The notes beneath the pieces were generated by a model, which made no database searches, was not told the DNA's origin, and saw only the letters and a list, made by a program, of their open reading frames with translations. A DNA stretch of 64,000 nt from Streptomyces atratus (GTDB taxonomy: Bacteria; Actinomycetota; Actinomycetes; Streptomycetales; Streptomycetaceae), in the NCBI RefSeq assembly GCF_900119365.1, contig NZ_FPJO01000002.1, forward strand, positions 527,200-591,199, read 5' to 3'. Numbering within the stretch: position 1 is the stretch's first letter; the number at the start of each line of letters is the position of its first letter. Shown here in pieces: positions 52,909-61,198 of this stretch. Made by a program: the position numbers and the translations under genes.

Positions 52909-53022
52909 ATGAGCGGGAGCGTCGCACCCGGACCCGGCCCACAGGCCCCCTCGGGGCCGAGGACACGGAAGCCGGGTTCGACTGCGTGGCGGGCCGACGG
53001 CAGTGGGGCACCGCGCGGCTGA
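52909..53022 (+). CDS. Small conserved ORF (37 aa)
   Basis: ATG 52909 encodes MSGSVAPGPGPQAPSGPRT and ends RKPGSTAWRADGSGAPRG. The TAWRADGSG core recurs in small Streptomyces proteins encoded next to XRE regulators, and its equivalent stretch is conserved in the collapsed inverted copy at 48908. The frame is open further upstream without a good start. Function unknown. Confidence 0.4.
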   Translation: MSGSVAPGPGPQAPSGPRTRKPGSTAWRADGSGAPRG

Positions 53023-53182
53023 CCGGCATGGCCGCGCGAAGGGAGACCGAAGAAACGGGAGCGAACGCTGAACCCGGGTGGTTCGCCCTACCGTTCTCCG
53101 GGCGGCGGCGTGCAAAGCCGCGCTACCCGCCGCATGTCGACGGGTACCGTCCCAGTACGCGACTACGAGGACGGAGCACAGT

Positions 53183-54403
53183 ATGCCCACGCCCACTGGC
53201 GTCGGAACAGGGGCACGGATCGCCGCGTACCGGCGCCTGCACCGCCTGACGCAGAAGCAACTCGCCAGCAAAGCAGCCGTCTCCTACTCACTCCTGGTCA
53301 AGGTCGAACAGGGCCGCCGTCCCGCCAGCAGCTCGTTCATCGCCGCCGTGGCACGGGCCATGGGCGTGTCCGTCACCACCTTCACCGGTCAGCCCTACGC
53401 ATCGGACCACGCACACGACCGGCTCGACGGCCCCCTGACCGACCTGCGTGCCGCGCTCGACAATTACGACTTCCCGCTGGACGAACTCCCCGTACGCCCC
53501 CTGCCGCGAATCACCGCCGACGTGAACGCCGTGCTCCTCGCACGCAGGGGGGCGAACTTCGGGCGGATCATCGCCATGGCACCCCCGCTCATCGATGAAC
53601 TGGTCCAGATTTCCCAGACCGCGCAGGGCCGGTCGGCCGAGGAGGCACACCGGCTTCTCGCGCACGTGTACCGGTCCGCCTACGACGTCGCCTACGGGCT
53701 CGGCCTGTCGGATCTGGTGTCGCTCCTGCTGTCGCGCATGGACTACTCCGCCCAACGCGCAGGTGATCCCTACCTGATGAGCCTGTACGGCTACATGCGC
53801 GCCTACTCGACCTTCGCCACCGGACGGCACGAGGTCGGGCGGAAGATCATCTCCAAGGCGCGCGAAACCGTTGACCCTGGCGTGCGCGCCGGCGAACTAC
53901 CCGCCCTCTGCTCCGCCGGGAATTTGCACCTGCGGGCGGCAATGCTGGCCACCCGGCAAGGCGACATCGACTCCGCCCGGGACGAACTGGCCGAAGCGCG
54001 CCGCCTGGCCGAGCAGTTGGGCCGCGAGGTCGTCGGCGGGGCCCGGGACGGGGCGCACATCCAGTCGTTCGGGCCGACCAACGTGGCAATCCACGCGGCG
54101 GCGGTGGAGATGGAGCGGGGTAACCATGGAAAGTCGCTCCAACTGGCCAAGCTGGTGCAGCCCCCGGCGGACTACTTCCCGGACCGACTGGGACACTTCT
54201 GGATCGACACCGCCCGCTCCCAGCTCTGGACCGGCAGGACCGACGCGGCCCTCGCTTCCCTGCTGAAAGCACGGAAGGTGGCACCGCAGCAGGCCAAGTA
54301 CCATCCGTCCGTCCGCGAAACCGCCACCGGCCTGGTACGCGCAGCCCGCCGCACCCCTGACGCCCTCATCGGCTACGCCTCCTGGTGCGGCGCCCAGCCC
54401 TAG
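53183..54403 (+). CDS. XRE-family regulator with helical-repeat sensor domain
   Basis: 406 aa from ATG 53183, with GGAG ten bases upstream. HTH at residues about 10-65 (GTGARIAAYRRLHRLTQKQLASKAAVSYSLLVKVEQGRRPAS). The remainder is TPR-like (AREMA-type helices: AMLATRQGDIDSARDELAEARRLAEQLG). It stands upstream of the lasso peptide operon and is the best candidate for its pathway regulator. The ending is DALIGYASWCGAQP. Confidence 0.85.
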   Translation: MPTPTGVGTGARIAAYRRLHRLTQKQLASKAAVSYSLLVKVEQGRRPASSSFIAAVARAMGVSVTTFTGQPYASDHAHDRLDGPLTDLRAALDNYDFPLDELPVRPLPRITADVNAVLLARRGANFGRIIAMAPPLIDELVQISQTAQGRSAEEAHRLLAHVYRSAYDVAYGLGLSDLVSLLLSRMDYSAQRAGDPYLMSLYGYMRAYSTFATGRHEVGRKIISKARETVDPGVRAGELPALCSAGNLHLRAAMLATRQGDIDSARDELAEARRLAEQLGREVVGGARDGAHIQSFGPTNVAIHAAAVEMERGNHGKSLQLAKLVQPPADYFPDRLGHFWIDTARSQLWTGRTDAALASLLKARKVAPQQAKYHPSVRETATGLVRAARRTPDALIGYASWCGAQP

Positions 54404-54619
54404 AGTCGTTCCGGCGAGAAACTTCCGCGCCCAGCCGCGCCAGCCGGCACAGCTCGAAAGCCATGCCTCCGCCCCGGCCGTCACACACCGCCCTGGGACT
54501 GTCACAACTTGTGTCAGTTCCGGGGCGTTGCTGCGCGTTCACTGAATGTCCGCAGCAGTCATCGCCCTTCGGGCCCCGACAGAAATGGTCAGCGGGACCC
54601 GCAGACCACGGAGATCGGC

Positions 54620-54823
54620 ATGAGCACCCAGTCCGACTATTTCGAGGATCCGCTTTCGATCCGCGCCCCCGGCACGAACCTGCCCGGCGGCCATCCGTCC
54701 ACCGGACTACTCGCGCGGGCTCAGCGCGGCTGGAACACCTTCCTGGCTCGCACCGAGCCGCTGCCGGGCGAGGACGAAGAGATCGAGCGCGGCCGGTGCG
54801 ACAACGAAAGTGCTGAGCGGTGA
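54620..54823 (+). CDS. Small conserved protein (67 aa)
   Basis: ATG 54620, with GGAG seven bases upstream, encodes MSTQSDYFEDPLSIRAPGTN and ends CDNESAER. It is acidic with no membrane segment. It overlaps the next gene by GTGA. Paired with the DUF6415-like gene it forms a small unit often seen next to XRE regulators in Streptomyces. It is not similar to the lasso precursor. Confidence 0.6.
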   Translation: MSTQSDYFEDPLSIRAPGTNLPGGHPSTGLLARAQRGWNTFLARTEPLPGEDEEIERGRCDNESAER

Positions 54824-55164
54824 TCGCCATGCCCGAAGCATCACCGACCTCGACCGACATGGGCCGAGACGTGGACCTGGCGCTCGCCCTCGCACAGGGG
54901 CGACCGACCGGGCCGGCTGCCGACGAGGTGCGCAAGCGGCTCCGCTCCCACATCTGGCTGCTCGTCGACCCGGCCGAGGAGTACGCGAAGGACCTGGCCG
55001 ACTCCCGGGCCCGGGACATCGCGACCGCCACCGTGGACCACGCCCGTGGCCTGCTCCGCGACCAGGGCGGCGACCCGGCCGCCATGCTCCGACTGCTGGG
55101 CAAGGCGGTCTACCACCTGATGAGGTACGCCTCCCAAGTCCAACGACACGGACAGCAGCAGTGA
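54820..55164 (+). CDS. DUF6415-like small protein
   Basis: 114 aa from GTG 54820 (a second start, ATG 54829, is three codons inside). The middle has VRKRLRSHIWLLVDPAEEYAKDL and a helical C-terminal half LLRDQGGDPAAMLRLLGKAVYHLMRYA, the pattern I associate with the DUF6415 family of Streptomyces natural-product clusters. Function unknown. It ends 355 bases before the lasso precursor. Confidence 0.62.
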   Translation: MIAMPEASPTSTDMGRDVDLALALAQGRPTGPAADEVRKRLRSHIWLLVDPAEEYAKDLADSRARDIATATVDHARGLLRDQGGDPAAMLRLLGKAVYHLMRYASQVQRHGQQQ

Positions 55165-55519
55165 GCGGCAAGTTGCAGCACGCGCGACCGTCCCCGAGAC
55201 AGTGCTCCGGACCGATCGCCGACGGCGTACGCCACCGACCGCGTCCTCACATCAGCGCTCGAAGCCGCCGCACACGCCCTGCTCCCTCGACTTCAGCCGG
55301 GCGAGGAAACATCTCGCTGCACGCAGTGAGGCCCGCCCGCGTGGCAGCTGAAGGCCGACGGGCTGGCCCCTGCCTTCGGCCTCCGGCTGCTTGCCAAGAG
55401 CTCCGAGCACGTCGCCCGCTGCGCCGCCAGGGCACGGGCGACCTGACTCGGGCCGCTGACGCCTCGCGGCAACAGCGGAACCCGTCCGATCACTTCCCTC
55501 TGGAGAAGGAGAAAAGCCG
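55165..55519. other. Leader region of the lasso peptide operon
   Basis: 355 bases between the DUF6415-like gene and the precursor. A plus-strand frame from 55165 to 55332 reads ATDRVLTSALEAAAHALLPRL but has no start codon and stops early, so it looks like a remnant. The precursor's ribosome site GGAGAAGGAG is at 55502-55511. I see no clear palindromic operator. Confidence 0.45.
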
Positions 55520-55675
55520 ATGCGCAAGCTGATCGCCACCGAGAACACCCGGAGCAAGCCCACCGAGGACGATGAGGAGGAGGCCGCGCTGGTCGACATC
55601 GGCGACGCCGCCGTGCTGACCGAAGGTCAGGGCAGTGGCCACAGCGAGGACAAGCGCCGCGCCTACAACTGCTGA
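55520..55675 (+). CDS. Lasso peptide precursor, albusnodin-like
   Basis: 51 aa. Leader residues 1-35 are acidic (EDDEEEAALVDIGDAAVLTE) with Thr at -2, as lasso leaders require. The core is GQGSGHSEDKRRAYNC: Gly1, Glu8 and Asp9 as ring acceptor candidates, Lys10, and a C-terminal Cys. From memory albusnodin is GQGGGQSEDKRRAYNC, so this differs at two positions. Ring closure would give a lasso, and the adjacent GNAT should acetylate Lys10. GGAGAAGGAG lies directly upstream, and the cyclase follows after 79 bases. Confidence 0.9.
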   Translation: MRKLIATENTRSKPTEDDEEEAALVDIGDAAVLTEGQGSGHSEDKRRAYNC

Positions 55676-55754
55676 CCGGTCCGGCAGGCATGGTGGTGCG
55701 GGCCCGGCATGCCCAGCCCGCACCACCTGCCCCACCCGCCTCTGGAGGAAATCC

Positions 55755-57569
55755 GTGGCCCTCGGCGGCTTCAGCACGACAGGGGACGAATGCCCCCTAC
55801 CTCTCGGTGCAGAACTGATCGCCCCGACATCGTCCGCATGGCGGCTCGGCACTACCCCCGTCCGCACACTGACCGCCGACGGCGGCGCCCGCCGGGTGCA
55901 TCTCCTCGGTTGGTGCGGCGCCACCGACGCGCATATGTCCGCCCTGGTCAATCGCCCCGTCCCCACCGACGTGGCGTGGCGCTGGCCAGGAAACTACGCG
56001 GTCGTTGAAGAGAACTCCGACAACGTCGTGCTGCACACCGACCCGGTGTCAGCCTTCCCCTTGTACTGCGTGCCCTGGCGGTCGGGCTGGGCGTGGTCCA
56101 CCTCCGCCCGGCTGCTCGCCGCCCTAGCCGGTTCCGGCCCGGATGCTCAGCGGCTGGCTTGCGCGGTCTTGACCCCGTCGGTCCCGGCGCTGGCTGCTGG
56201 GCGCAGCTTCTTCACGAACGTGGAGCAGGTGGCGCCCGGCTGCCGCACCGAGCTGCCGCGCATCGGTACGGCTCCCCGCCGCATCAACCTTTGGCGGCCG
56301 GACCCCGAGGTGTCACGGCTCGCCCACCGACACCTGCGGCACACCCTCGCGGGATCCGTCACCTTGCGGACCGAGGCCGACCCGAGGCTCTCCAGCGACC
56401 TGTCCGGCGGCCTGGACTCCACCTCCGTCGCTGTCCTCGCCGCCGACTCCCTGCCTGCCCCGCACCGGTTGAACGCCGTCACCATCCACCCCGAGGGCAA
56501 CCACGGCGGAGCCGATCTCCGCTACGCCCGGCTAACCGCCGCGTCCAACGGCCGGATCGTGCACCACCTGCTCCCCATGAACGCCCGACACCTGCCCTAC
56601 ACGTTCATCACCTCCGTGCCGCCCACCGACGAGCCCGCCCCATCGACCTTGACCCAGGCCAGGCTGCGCGGACAGTTCCGGTGGATGCGCGACCACCTCG
56701 GCACCCGGACCCATCTGACCGGCGACGGAGGGGACAGCGTCCTCTTCCAGCCCGCGGCGCACCTCGCCGACCTCATCCGCCACCGACACCTCGGGCGGGC
56801 GGCAAGCGAAGCGTTCGGCTGGGCGCGCCTGCGCCGCACCCCCGTGACGTCGCTCCTGCGGGATGCCGTCGCCATGGCACGCACAGGCCGCCACGCAGCC
56901 CTCACCGGCCTCGCCGGGCACCTGGTCGGGCAGAACATCGGCAACCGGAGCGGCGGGCACTGGTTCCCGTTGCTGCCGCTGCCGGACTGGGCAGAACCGG
57001 CCGCCGTCCGGTGCGTCGTCGACGCCTTCCGGGAGGCAGCCACGCACCCCGATCCGCTGGCTGGGCTGGACGCATCCGTACGGATCGCCATGGACGAGAT
57101 CCGGGAGGTGGCCCGGACAGCGGTGGCCGACGCCGAACTCGCGGCGAGCTGCGGCGTCGACCTCCACAACCCCTTCCTGGACCCCACCGTCGTGAATGCA
57201 GTGCTCACCAACCCGCTGGAGCGCCGACCGGCCGTTCACGCGTACAAGCCGCTCCTCGTCCGTGCTGTCGGGGACCTGCTGCCACCCGAAGTGGCCGCCC
57301 GCACCACGAAGGGCGGCTTCGACGCCGACCACTACGCGGGGATGCGCGCCAATCTAGACGACCTGGCGGTGCTGACTGACGGCCATCTCGTCGGGCTCGG
57401 TCTCATCGAGCCCCGACGTCTGCGGAGTCAGCTGCGCCGGGCCGCGGCCGGAATCCCCATGTCACTCGCCACGTTCGAGCAGGCCCTGACCGCCGAGGCG
57501 TGGCTCGTCGCCCATCACCGGGAACCGGCCCCCGCCTGGACCACCCAGCCCGTACGGAGCGCCCCGTGA
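55755..57569 (+). CDS. Lasso cyclase (asparagine synthetase-like, C protein)
   Basis: 604 aa from GTG 55755, with GGAGG eight bases upstream. The PP-loop ATPase motif SGGLDST is at about residues 217-223, followed by GDGGDS near 325. The N-terminal part has the glutaminase-like fold without the catalytic Cys after Met, as in lasso C proteins. It activates the ring Asp or Glu side chain with ATP and closes it on Gly1. Coupled to the next gene by GTGA. Length fits the C proteins (about 600 aa). Confidence 0.9.
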   Translation: MALGGFSTTGDECPLPLGAELIAPTSSAWRLGTTPVRTLTADGGARRVHLLGWCGATDAHMSALVNRPVPTDVAWRWPGNYAVVEENSDNVVLHTDPVSAFPLYCVPWRSGWAWSTSARLLAALAGSGPDAQRLACAVLTPSVPALAAGRSFFTNVEQVAPGCRTELPRIGTAPRRINLWRPDPEVSRLAHRHLRHTLAGSVTLRTEADPRLSSDLSGGLDSTSVAVLAADSLPAPHRLNAVTIHPEGNHGGADLRYARLTAASNGRIVHHLLPMNARHLPYTFITSVPPTDEPAPSTLTQARLRGQFRWMRDHLGTRTHLTGDGGDSVLFQPAAHLADLIRHRHLGRAASEAFGWARLRRTPVTSLLRDAVAMARTGRHAALTGLAGHLVGQNIGNRSGGHWFPLLPLPDWAEPAAVRCVVDAFREAATHPDPLAGLDASVRIAMDEIREVARTAVADAELAASCGVDLHNPFLDPTVVNAVLTNPLERRPAVHAYKPLLVRAVGDLLPPEVAARTTKGGFDADHYAGMRANLDDLAVLTDGHLVGLGLIEPRRLRSQLRRAAAGIPMSLATFEQALTAEAWLVAHHREPAPAWTTQPVRSAP

Positions 57570-58288
57570 CCAGTCTCCCCTCCCACGCCACCGCGCCCGG
57601 CCACGTGCGCGCCGTGGACTTCGGGCACGTCCTGGTCCTGATCGACTACCGCACCGGCCGCGTCCACTGCCTGCTCCCCGAGGCCGGGGCGGGGTGGCGG
57701 GCAGCGGCCGCCACCGGGTGCCTGGACCCGATTCCGCCCACCGCGGCACGGCGGCTCCTCGCCTCCAGGCTCCTGATCCCCACACCGGCGCCGAACCCGT
57801 GGACACCCCCCGTGGTCGCGCCCGCGCCCGAAGCGAGCTGGGGCAGCACCGAGCACCCCGCCGGCCTCGCCCGGCCACCGCGTGGTCCCACCGCCGCCGC
57901 CTCATGGGCCCTGGCGGCGGTGTTCGCCGTCAAGCGGGCAGGCCCGGCGCCGACCGGAATGCACCGCCTCACCGCGGTCCTACGGTCCACCGTGTCAACC
58001 TGTCTCCGCCCCGCCACCCCGGCCCAGGCCATCCGGGCCGTCGAGGCTGTCCGCCGGGCCGGATGGCGCTCCCCAGGGCGTACGGCCTGCTTGGAGGAAT
58101 CCGCCGCCGCCGTACTCCTCCTCGCCGCCCGGCGGCTCGCCGTCACCTGGTGCCATGGTGTCGCCGCCGACCCGGTACGCCTGCACGCCTGGGTGCAGAC
58201 TTGGGACGGGACCACAGCAGCGGAACCCGACTCGACGCGGGCATACACGCCCGTCATCACGATCGGAGACCCTCATCACCAGCCCTGA
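57566..58288 (+). CDS. Fused lasso leader-binding (RRE, B1) and leader peptidase (B2) protein
   Basis: 240 aa, GTG 57566 overlapping the cyclase stop. Residues about 10-75 are a PqqD-like RRE (AVDFGHVLVLIDYRTGRVHCLLPEAG). Residues about 110-235 are the transglutaminase-like B2 fold with Cys175 in RTACLEES and His in VRLHAWV near residue 206. It recognises the leader and cuts after LTE. In many actinobacteria B1 and B2 are separate genes; here they are one polypeptide, as in albusnodin-type clusters. Confidence 0.88.
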   Translation: MTSLPSHATAPGHVRAVDFGHVLVLIDYRTGRVHCLLPEAGAGWRAAAATGCLDPIPPTAARRLLASRLLIPTPAPNPWTPPVVAPAPEASWGSTEHPAGLARPPRGPTAAASWALAAVFAVKRAGPAPTGMHRLTAVLRSTVSTCLRPATPAQAIRAVEAVRRAGWRSPGRTACLEESAAAVLLLAARRLAVTWCHGVAADPVRLHAWVQTWDGTTAAEPDSTRAYTPVITIGDPHHQP

Positions 58289-58850
58289 CCCGATCCTCTG
58301 GATCAGCACCGGCACCTGTGCCCTCGGCCCCTACCGGCCCGACCTCGTGGAGACGTACTGGCGGTGGGAACAGGACCCCTCGCTCCTGGTCGGGTACGGC
58401 AGGCAGAGCCCGGAGTCGCTGGAGGCCCGTACCGACGGCATGGCCCACCAGTTGCGCGGCGAGAACATCAGGTTCACGGTCTACGACCTGACGGGCGGCG
58501 CCCCGGTACCGGCCGGAGTGACCACGTTGCTCCCCGACCACGGCGTGCGGACGGCCGAGTTCGTCATCATGCTCGCCCCTGAGGCACGTGGGCGGGGGCT
58601 GGGCCGCGAAGCCACCCGGCTTACCCTCGACTACGCCTTCCATGTGACCAACCTGCGCATGGTGTGGCTCAAGGTCCTCGCCCCCAACGTCGCGGGCGTC
58701 AACGCCTACTTGAAGGCGGGGTTCCAGAAGGCCGGGACACTACGCCAGTCCGGGTACTGGCTCGGCGAAGTCTGCGACGAGATCGTCATGGACGCGATCG
58801 GATCGGAGTTCAGCGGGCCGTCTGCCGTGAAGAACCTGCTCACCCCGTAG
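58275..58850 (+). CDS. GNAT acetyltransferase of the lasso cluster (AlbT-like)
   Basis: About 191 aa. N-terminus ILWISTGTCALGPYRPDLVETYWRWEQDP, acetyl-CoA loop ARGRGLGREATRLTL near residues 100-115, and WLKVLAPNVAGVNAYLKAGF. It overlaps the B gene and is in the same operon, so it most likely acetylates the lasso Lys10 side chain, probably before cyclisation as I recall for albusnodin. The start is uncertain: no ATG/GTG/TTG lies near the ribosome site GGAGA at 58265, and ATC 58275 fits best. GTG 58347 is inside the fold. Confidence 0.85.
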   Translation: MTSPDPILWISTGTCALGPYRPDLVETYWRWEQDPSLLVGYGRQSPESLEARTDGMAHQLRGENIRFTVYDLTGGAPVPAGVTTLLPDHGVRTAEFVIMLAPEARGRGLGREATRLTLDYAFHVTNLRMVWLKVLAPNVAGVNAYLKAGFQKAGTLRQSGYWLGEVCDEIVMDAIGSEFSGPSAVKNLLTP

Positions 58851-58883
58851 GCCGGGCAGACGACCGGGGCCCGGGCATGAAAA

Positions 58884-58920
58884 AGCCTCTGCCCTGCGAA
58901 TGCTTCGCAGGGCAGAGGCT
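58884..58920 (-). terminator. Rho-independent terminator of ssrA
   Basis: Perfect 17-bp arms (58884-58900 and 58904-58920) with a 3-base loop, followed on the minus strand by TTTTT. It closes the tmRNA gene 14 bases past its 3' end. Confidence 0.9.
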
Positions 58921-58933
58921 CACATGGGAATTG

Positions 58934-59300
58934 TGGAGATGGCGGGAATCGAACCCGCGTCCAACGGTGCAGAATCAGGGCTTCTCCGTGTGCAGTTCGC
59001 TGCGCTTTTCTCAGCCCCGGAGATCACGCGAACAAGTCTCCGACGGGCTCAGCCACTGTTTGATTTCCTTCCAGGCCCCGTGACCGGGTCTAGAAGTTTA
59101 GATCCCTTGATGATGCCAGGATCCGGGTCGGGATCACCCCCGGGCTGACACTTCGCAAGTCGCTACTTAGGCAGCGAGGGCGAAGGAATCGCGCTTGGTG
59201 TTGGCGATTATTGGTTGCGACATATGGTTTACGAGATCATTGCCGCTTCCTCGACACGCTTCCCCTGCTTCGACATCCGCTGTCGAAACCGATCATCCCC
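58934..59300 (-). ncRNA. ssrA: tmRNA
   Basis: 367 nt on the minus strand. 5' end GGGGATG pairs with CATCTCC at the 3' end to form the acceptor stem; the T arm is CGCGGG-TTCGATT-CCCGC. The tag reading frame at 59205-59167 encodes ANTKRDSFALAA then TAA. CCA is not encoded (the genome reads ACAA after the stem). Its partner smpB follows immediately. The 3' end borders the accessory island and is a known insertion target for mobile elements. Confidence 0.95.
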
Positions 59301-59418
59301 ATGTTTTGTTTTCAATACATGCACCCGCTGTGGAGTGCAGTGCCATCGTACGTGACCAACGCGCGACGATGCCAGCCTATTCCTGCCGACGCCCGGCGGA
59401 GCCGGGCCGGGCACGGTC

Positions 59419-59907
59419 CTACGCGCTCCGCTGGCGCCTGCGCGCCGCCGAGATCGCGCGGTTGGTCTCCCTCGTGTCCTGCTTCTCGCGGAGGGTCTGG
59501 CGCTTGTCGTACTCCTTCTTGCCCTTGGCGAGCGCGATCTCGACCTTGACCCGGCCGTCCTTGAAGTAGAGCGCGAGCGGCACGATCGTGTGGCCCGTCT
59601 CGCCCGACTTCGACTCCAGCTTGTCGATCTCGGCCCGGTGCATCAGCAGCTTGCGCTTCCGCTTGGCCGAGTGGTTGGTCCAGGTCCCCTGCACGTACTC
59701 GGGCACATGGATGTTGTGCAGCCATGCCTCGCCGCCGTCGATCTGGACGAAGCCGTCCACCAGGGAGGCCCGGCCCAGCCGGAGCGACTTGACCTCGGTA
59801 CCCATGAGTACGAGGCCGCACTCGTAGGTGTCGAGGATGTGGTAGTCGTGCCGCGCCTTCTTGTTCTGCGCGATGAGCTTGCGCCCTGTGTCCTTTTCCT
59901 TAGCCAT
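59419..59907 (-). CDS. smpB: SsrA-binding protein SmpB
   Basis: 162 aa. Typical start [33 protein letters not shown], then [24 protein letters not shown] and the basic, flexible C-terminal tail with [18 protein letters not shown]. It delivers tmRNA to stalled ribosomes. It lies 118 bases upstream of ssrA on the same strand. Downstream of S41 protease and FtsX/FtsE, as in other streptomycetes. Confidence 0.97.
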   Translation of the reverse strand: MAKEKDTGRKLIAQNKKARHDYHILDTYECGLVLMGTEVKSLRLGRASLVDGFVQIDGGEAWLHNIHVPEYVQGTWTNHSAKRKRKLLMHRAEIDKLESKSGETGHTIVPLALYFKDGRVKVEIALAKGKKEYDKRQTLREKQDTRETNRAISAARRRQRSA

Positions 59908-59925
59908 AGTGCGGCCATTTTCGCA

Positions 59926-61131
59926 CTACGACCCACCCCCGAGGCCACTCAATACTGTCTCGGCCCGCTGCTCGGCCCCGGAGCCGACCGTGAGGTCCGG
60001 GGTGATGCCCCGGCCGTCGACGCCCCTGCCCGCCGGGGTGCGGTAGTGGCCGACGGTCAGCTCGGCCACCGAGCCGCCCGGGAGCTTGCTGGGCATCTGG
60101 ACCGAACCCTTGCCGAAGGTCCGCGAGCCGACGGTGACGGCCCGGCCCCGGTCCTGGAGGGCGCCGGTGAGGAGCTCGGCGGCGCTCATCGTGCCGCCGT
60201 CGACCAGGACGACGAGGGGGCGGTCGGTGTCGCCGCCCGGCTGTGCGTACAGGGCGCGCTGCTTGCCGTGGACGTCGTAAGTGGCGACCAGGCCGCCGTC
60301 CAGGAAGGCGGAGGCGGCGGTGACGGCCTCGGTGACCAGTCCGCCGGAGTTGCCGCGGAGGTCGAGGAGCACTCCGGCGTCCGACGGTGCGTCCCGGACC
60401 GCGTCGCGGACCTTGGTGCCCGAGCCCCTGGTGAACGAGTCGACCTCGATCAGGACGGCCCCGGAGGAGTCGGCAGGGCCGGAGGAGTCGGCACGGGGGT
60501 GGTCGACACGCCGCACGGTCACGGCCTCGGTGGTCAGTCTGGCCCGGCGCAGCGTCTCGGTCCGCAGGCCGGTGCCGCGCTCGATCCCCAGGACGACGGT
60601 GGTGCCCGCGGCGGCCTCCGTACGGTCTCCGCGCAGCAGGGCGACGACCTCCGCGACGGGGCGTCTGTCGACCCGGTGGCCGTCGATCGTACGGAGCAGG
60701 TCGCCGGGCTCGATGCCGGCCCGGTCGGCGGGGCCGCCGGGCTGGACCCGGGCCACCTCGACCTGCCCGTCGGCGGAGCGCTTCGCGGAGATCCCGACGC
60801 CGGTGTACGAGCCGTCCAGGGCCTGCTCGAACTCCTCGTACTGCCGCTCGTCGTACACCGCGCCCCAGCGGTCGCCGCTGCGGCTGACGACCTCCTCGGC
60901 CGCCTCCTTGCCGGACTTGCCGTCGGCCACGGCGCGGGCGGCGGCGTCGGCCACCTCGTCGCGGTCGACGGTGGAGGCCACGGAACGGGTCGCGAACTCC
61001 TCGGACTTCGCGCTGCCGCGCGGCAGCGAACCGGTGACCGCCCCGGTGGCCAGCACGCCCGCGAAAACCAATGTCAGGGCCGCCCCGCGGCGCACGCCGC
61101 GGGGCCCGAAACGCTGCGTGGGGCCCGACAT
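59926..61131 (-). CDS. S41-family carboxy-terminal processing protease
   Basis: 401 aa from ATG 61131 (MSGPTQRFGPRG). N-terminal signal/anchor (about residues 10-35). PDZ domain near residues 110-190 (GVGISAKRSADGQVEVARVQPGGPADRAGIEPGDLLRTIDG). S41 catalytic Ser in GGTMSAAELL and Lys in FGKGSVQM. These cut substrates at hydrophobic C-termini in the envelope. It is the second gene after ftsX, with a terminator between. Confidence 0.92.
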   Translation of the reverse strand: MSGPTQRFGPRGVRRGAALTLVFAGVLATGAVTGSLPRGSAKSEEFATRSVASTVDRDEVADAAARAVADGKSGKEAAEEVVSRSGDRWGAVYDERQYEEFEQALDGSYTGVGISAKRSADGQVEVARVQPGGPADRAGIEPGDLLRTIDGHRVDRRPVAEVVALLRGDRTEAAAGTTVVLGIERGTGLRTETLRRARLTTEAVTVRRVDHPRADSSGPADSSGAVLIEVDSFTRGSGTKVRDAVRDAPSDAGVLLDLRGNSGGLVTEAVTAASAFLDGGLVATYDVHGKQRALYAQPGGDTDRPLVVLVDGGTMSAAELLTGALQDRGRAVTVGSRTFGKGSVQMPSKLPGGSVAELTVGHYRTPAGRGVDGRGITPDLTVGSGAEQRAETVLSGLGGGS

Positions 61132-61152
61132 GCCGCCGAGTCTAGGACAACA

Positions 61153-61192
61153 CCCCCTGGGCGCACGGCCGGTTGGCCGTGCGCCCAGGGGG
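61153..61192 (-). terminator. Terminator after ftsX
   Basis: 18-bp perfect arms (61153-61170 and 61175-61192) with loop GGTT, 6 bases past the ftsX stop on the minus strand. Confidence 0.85.
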
Positions 61193-61198
61193 CGCATG

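Noticed and set aside
52701..53249. 182-aa plus-strand ORF
   Set aside because: The conserved small-protein motif (TAWRADGSG) lies in another frame at the same place, so the long frame is a shadow.
55635..55754. Longer N-terminus for the lasso cyclase
   Set aside because: The upstream codons overlap the precursor's 3' end and have no ribosome site; GTG 55755 has GGAGG.
59000..59160. Possible protein-coding ORFs within 58.9-59.3 kb
   Set aside because: The region is the tmRNA, shown by acceptor pairing, T arm and tag frame.
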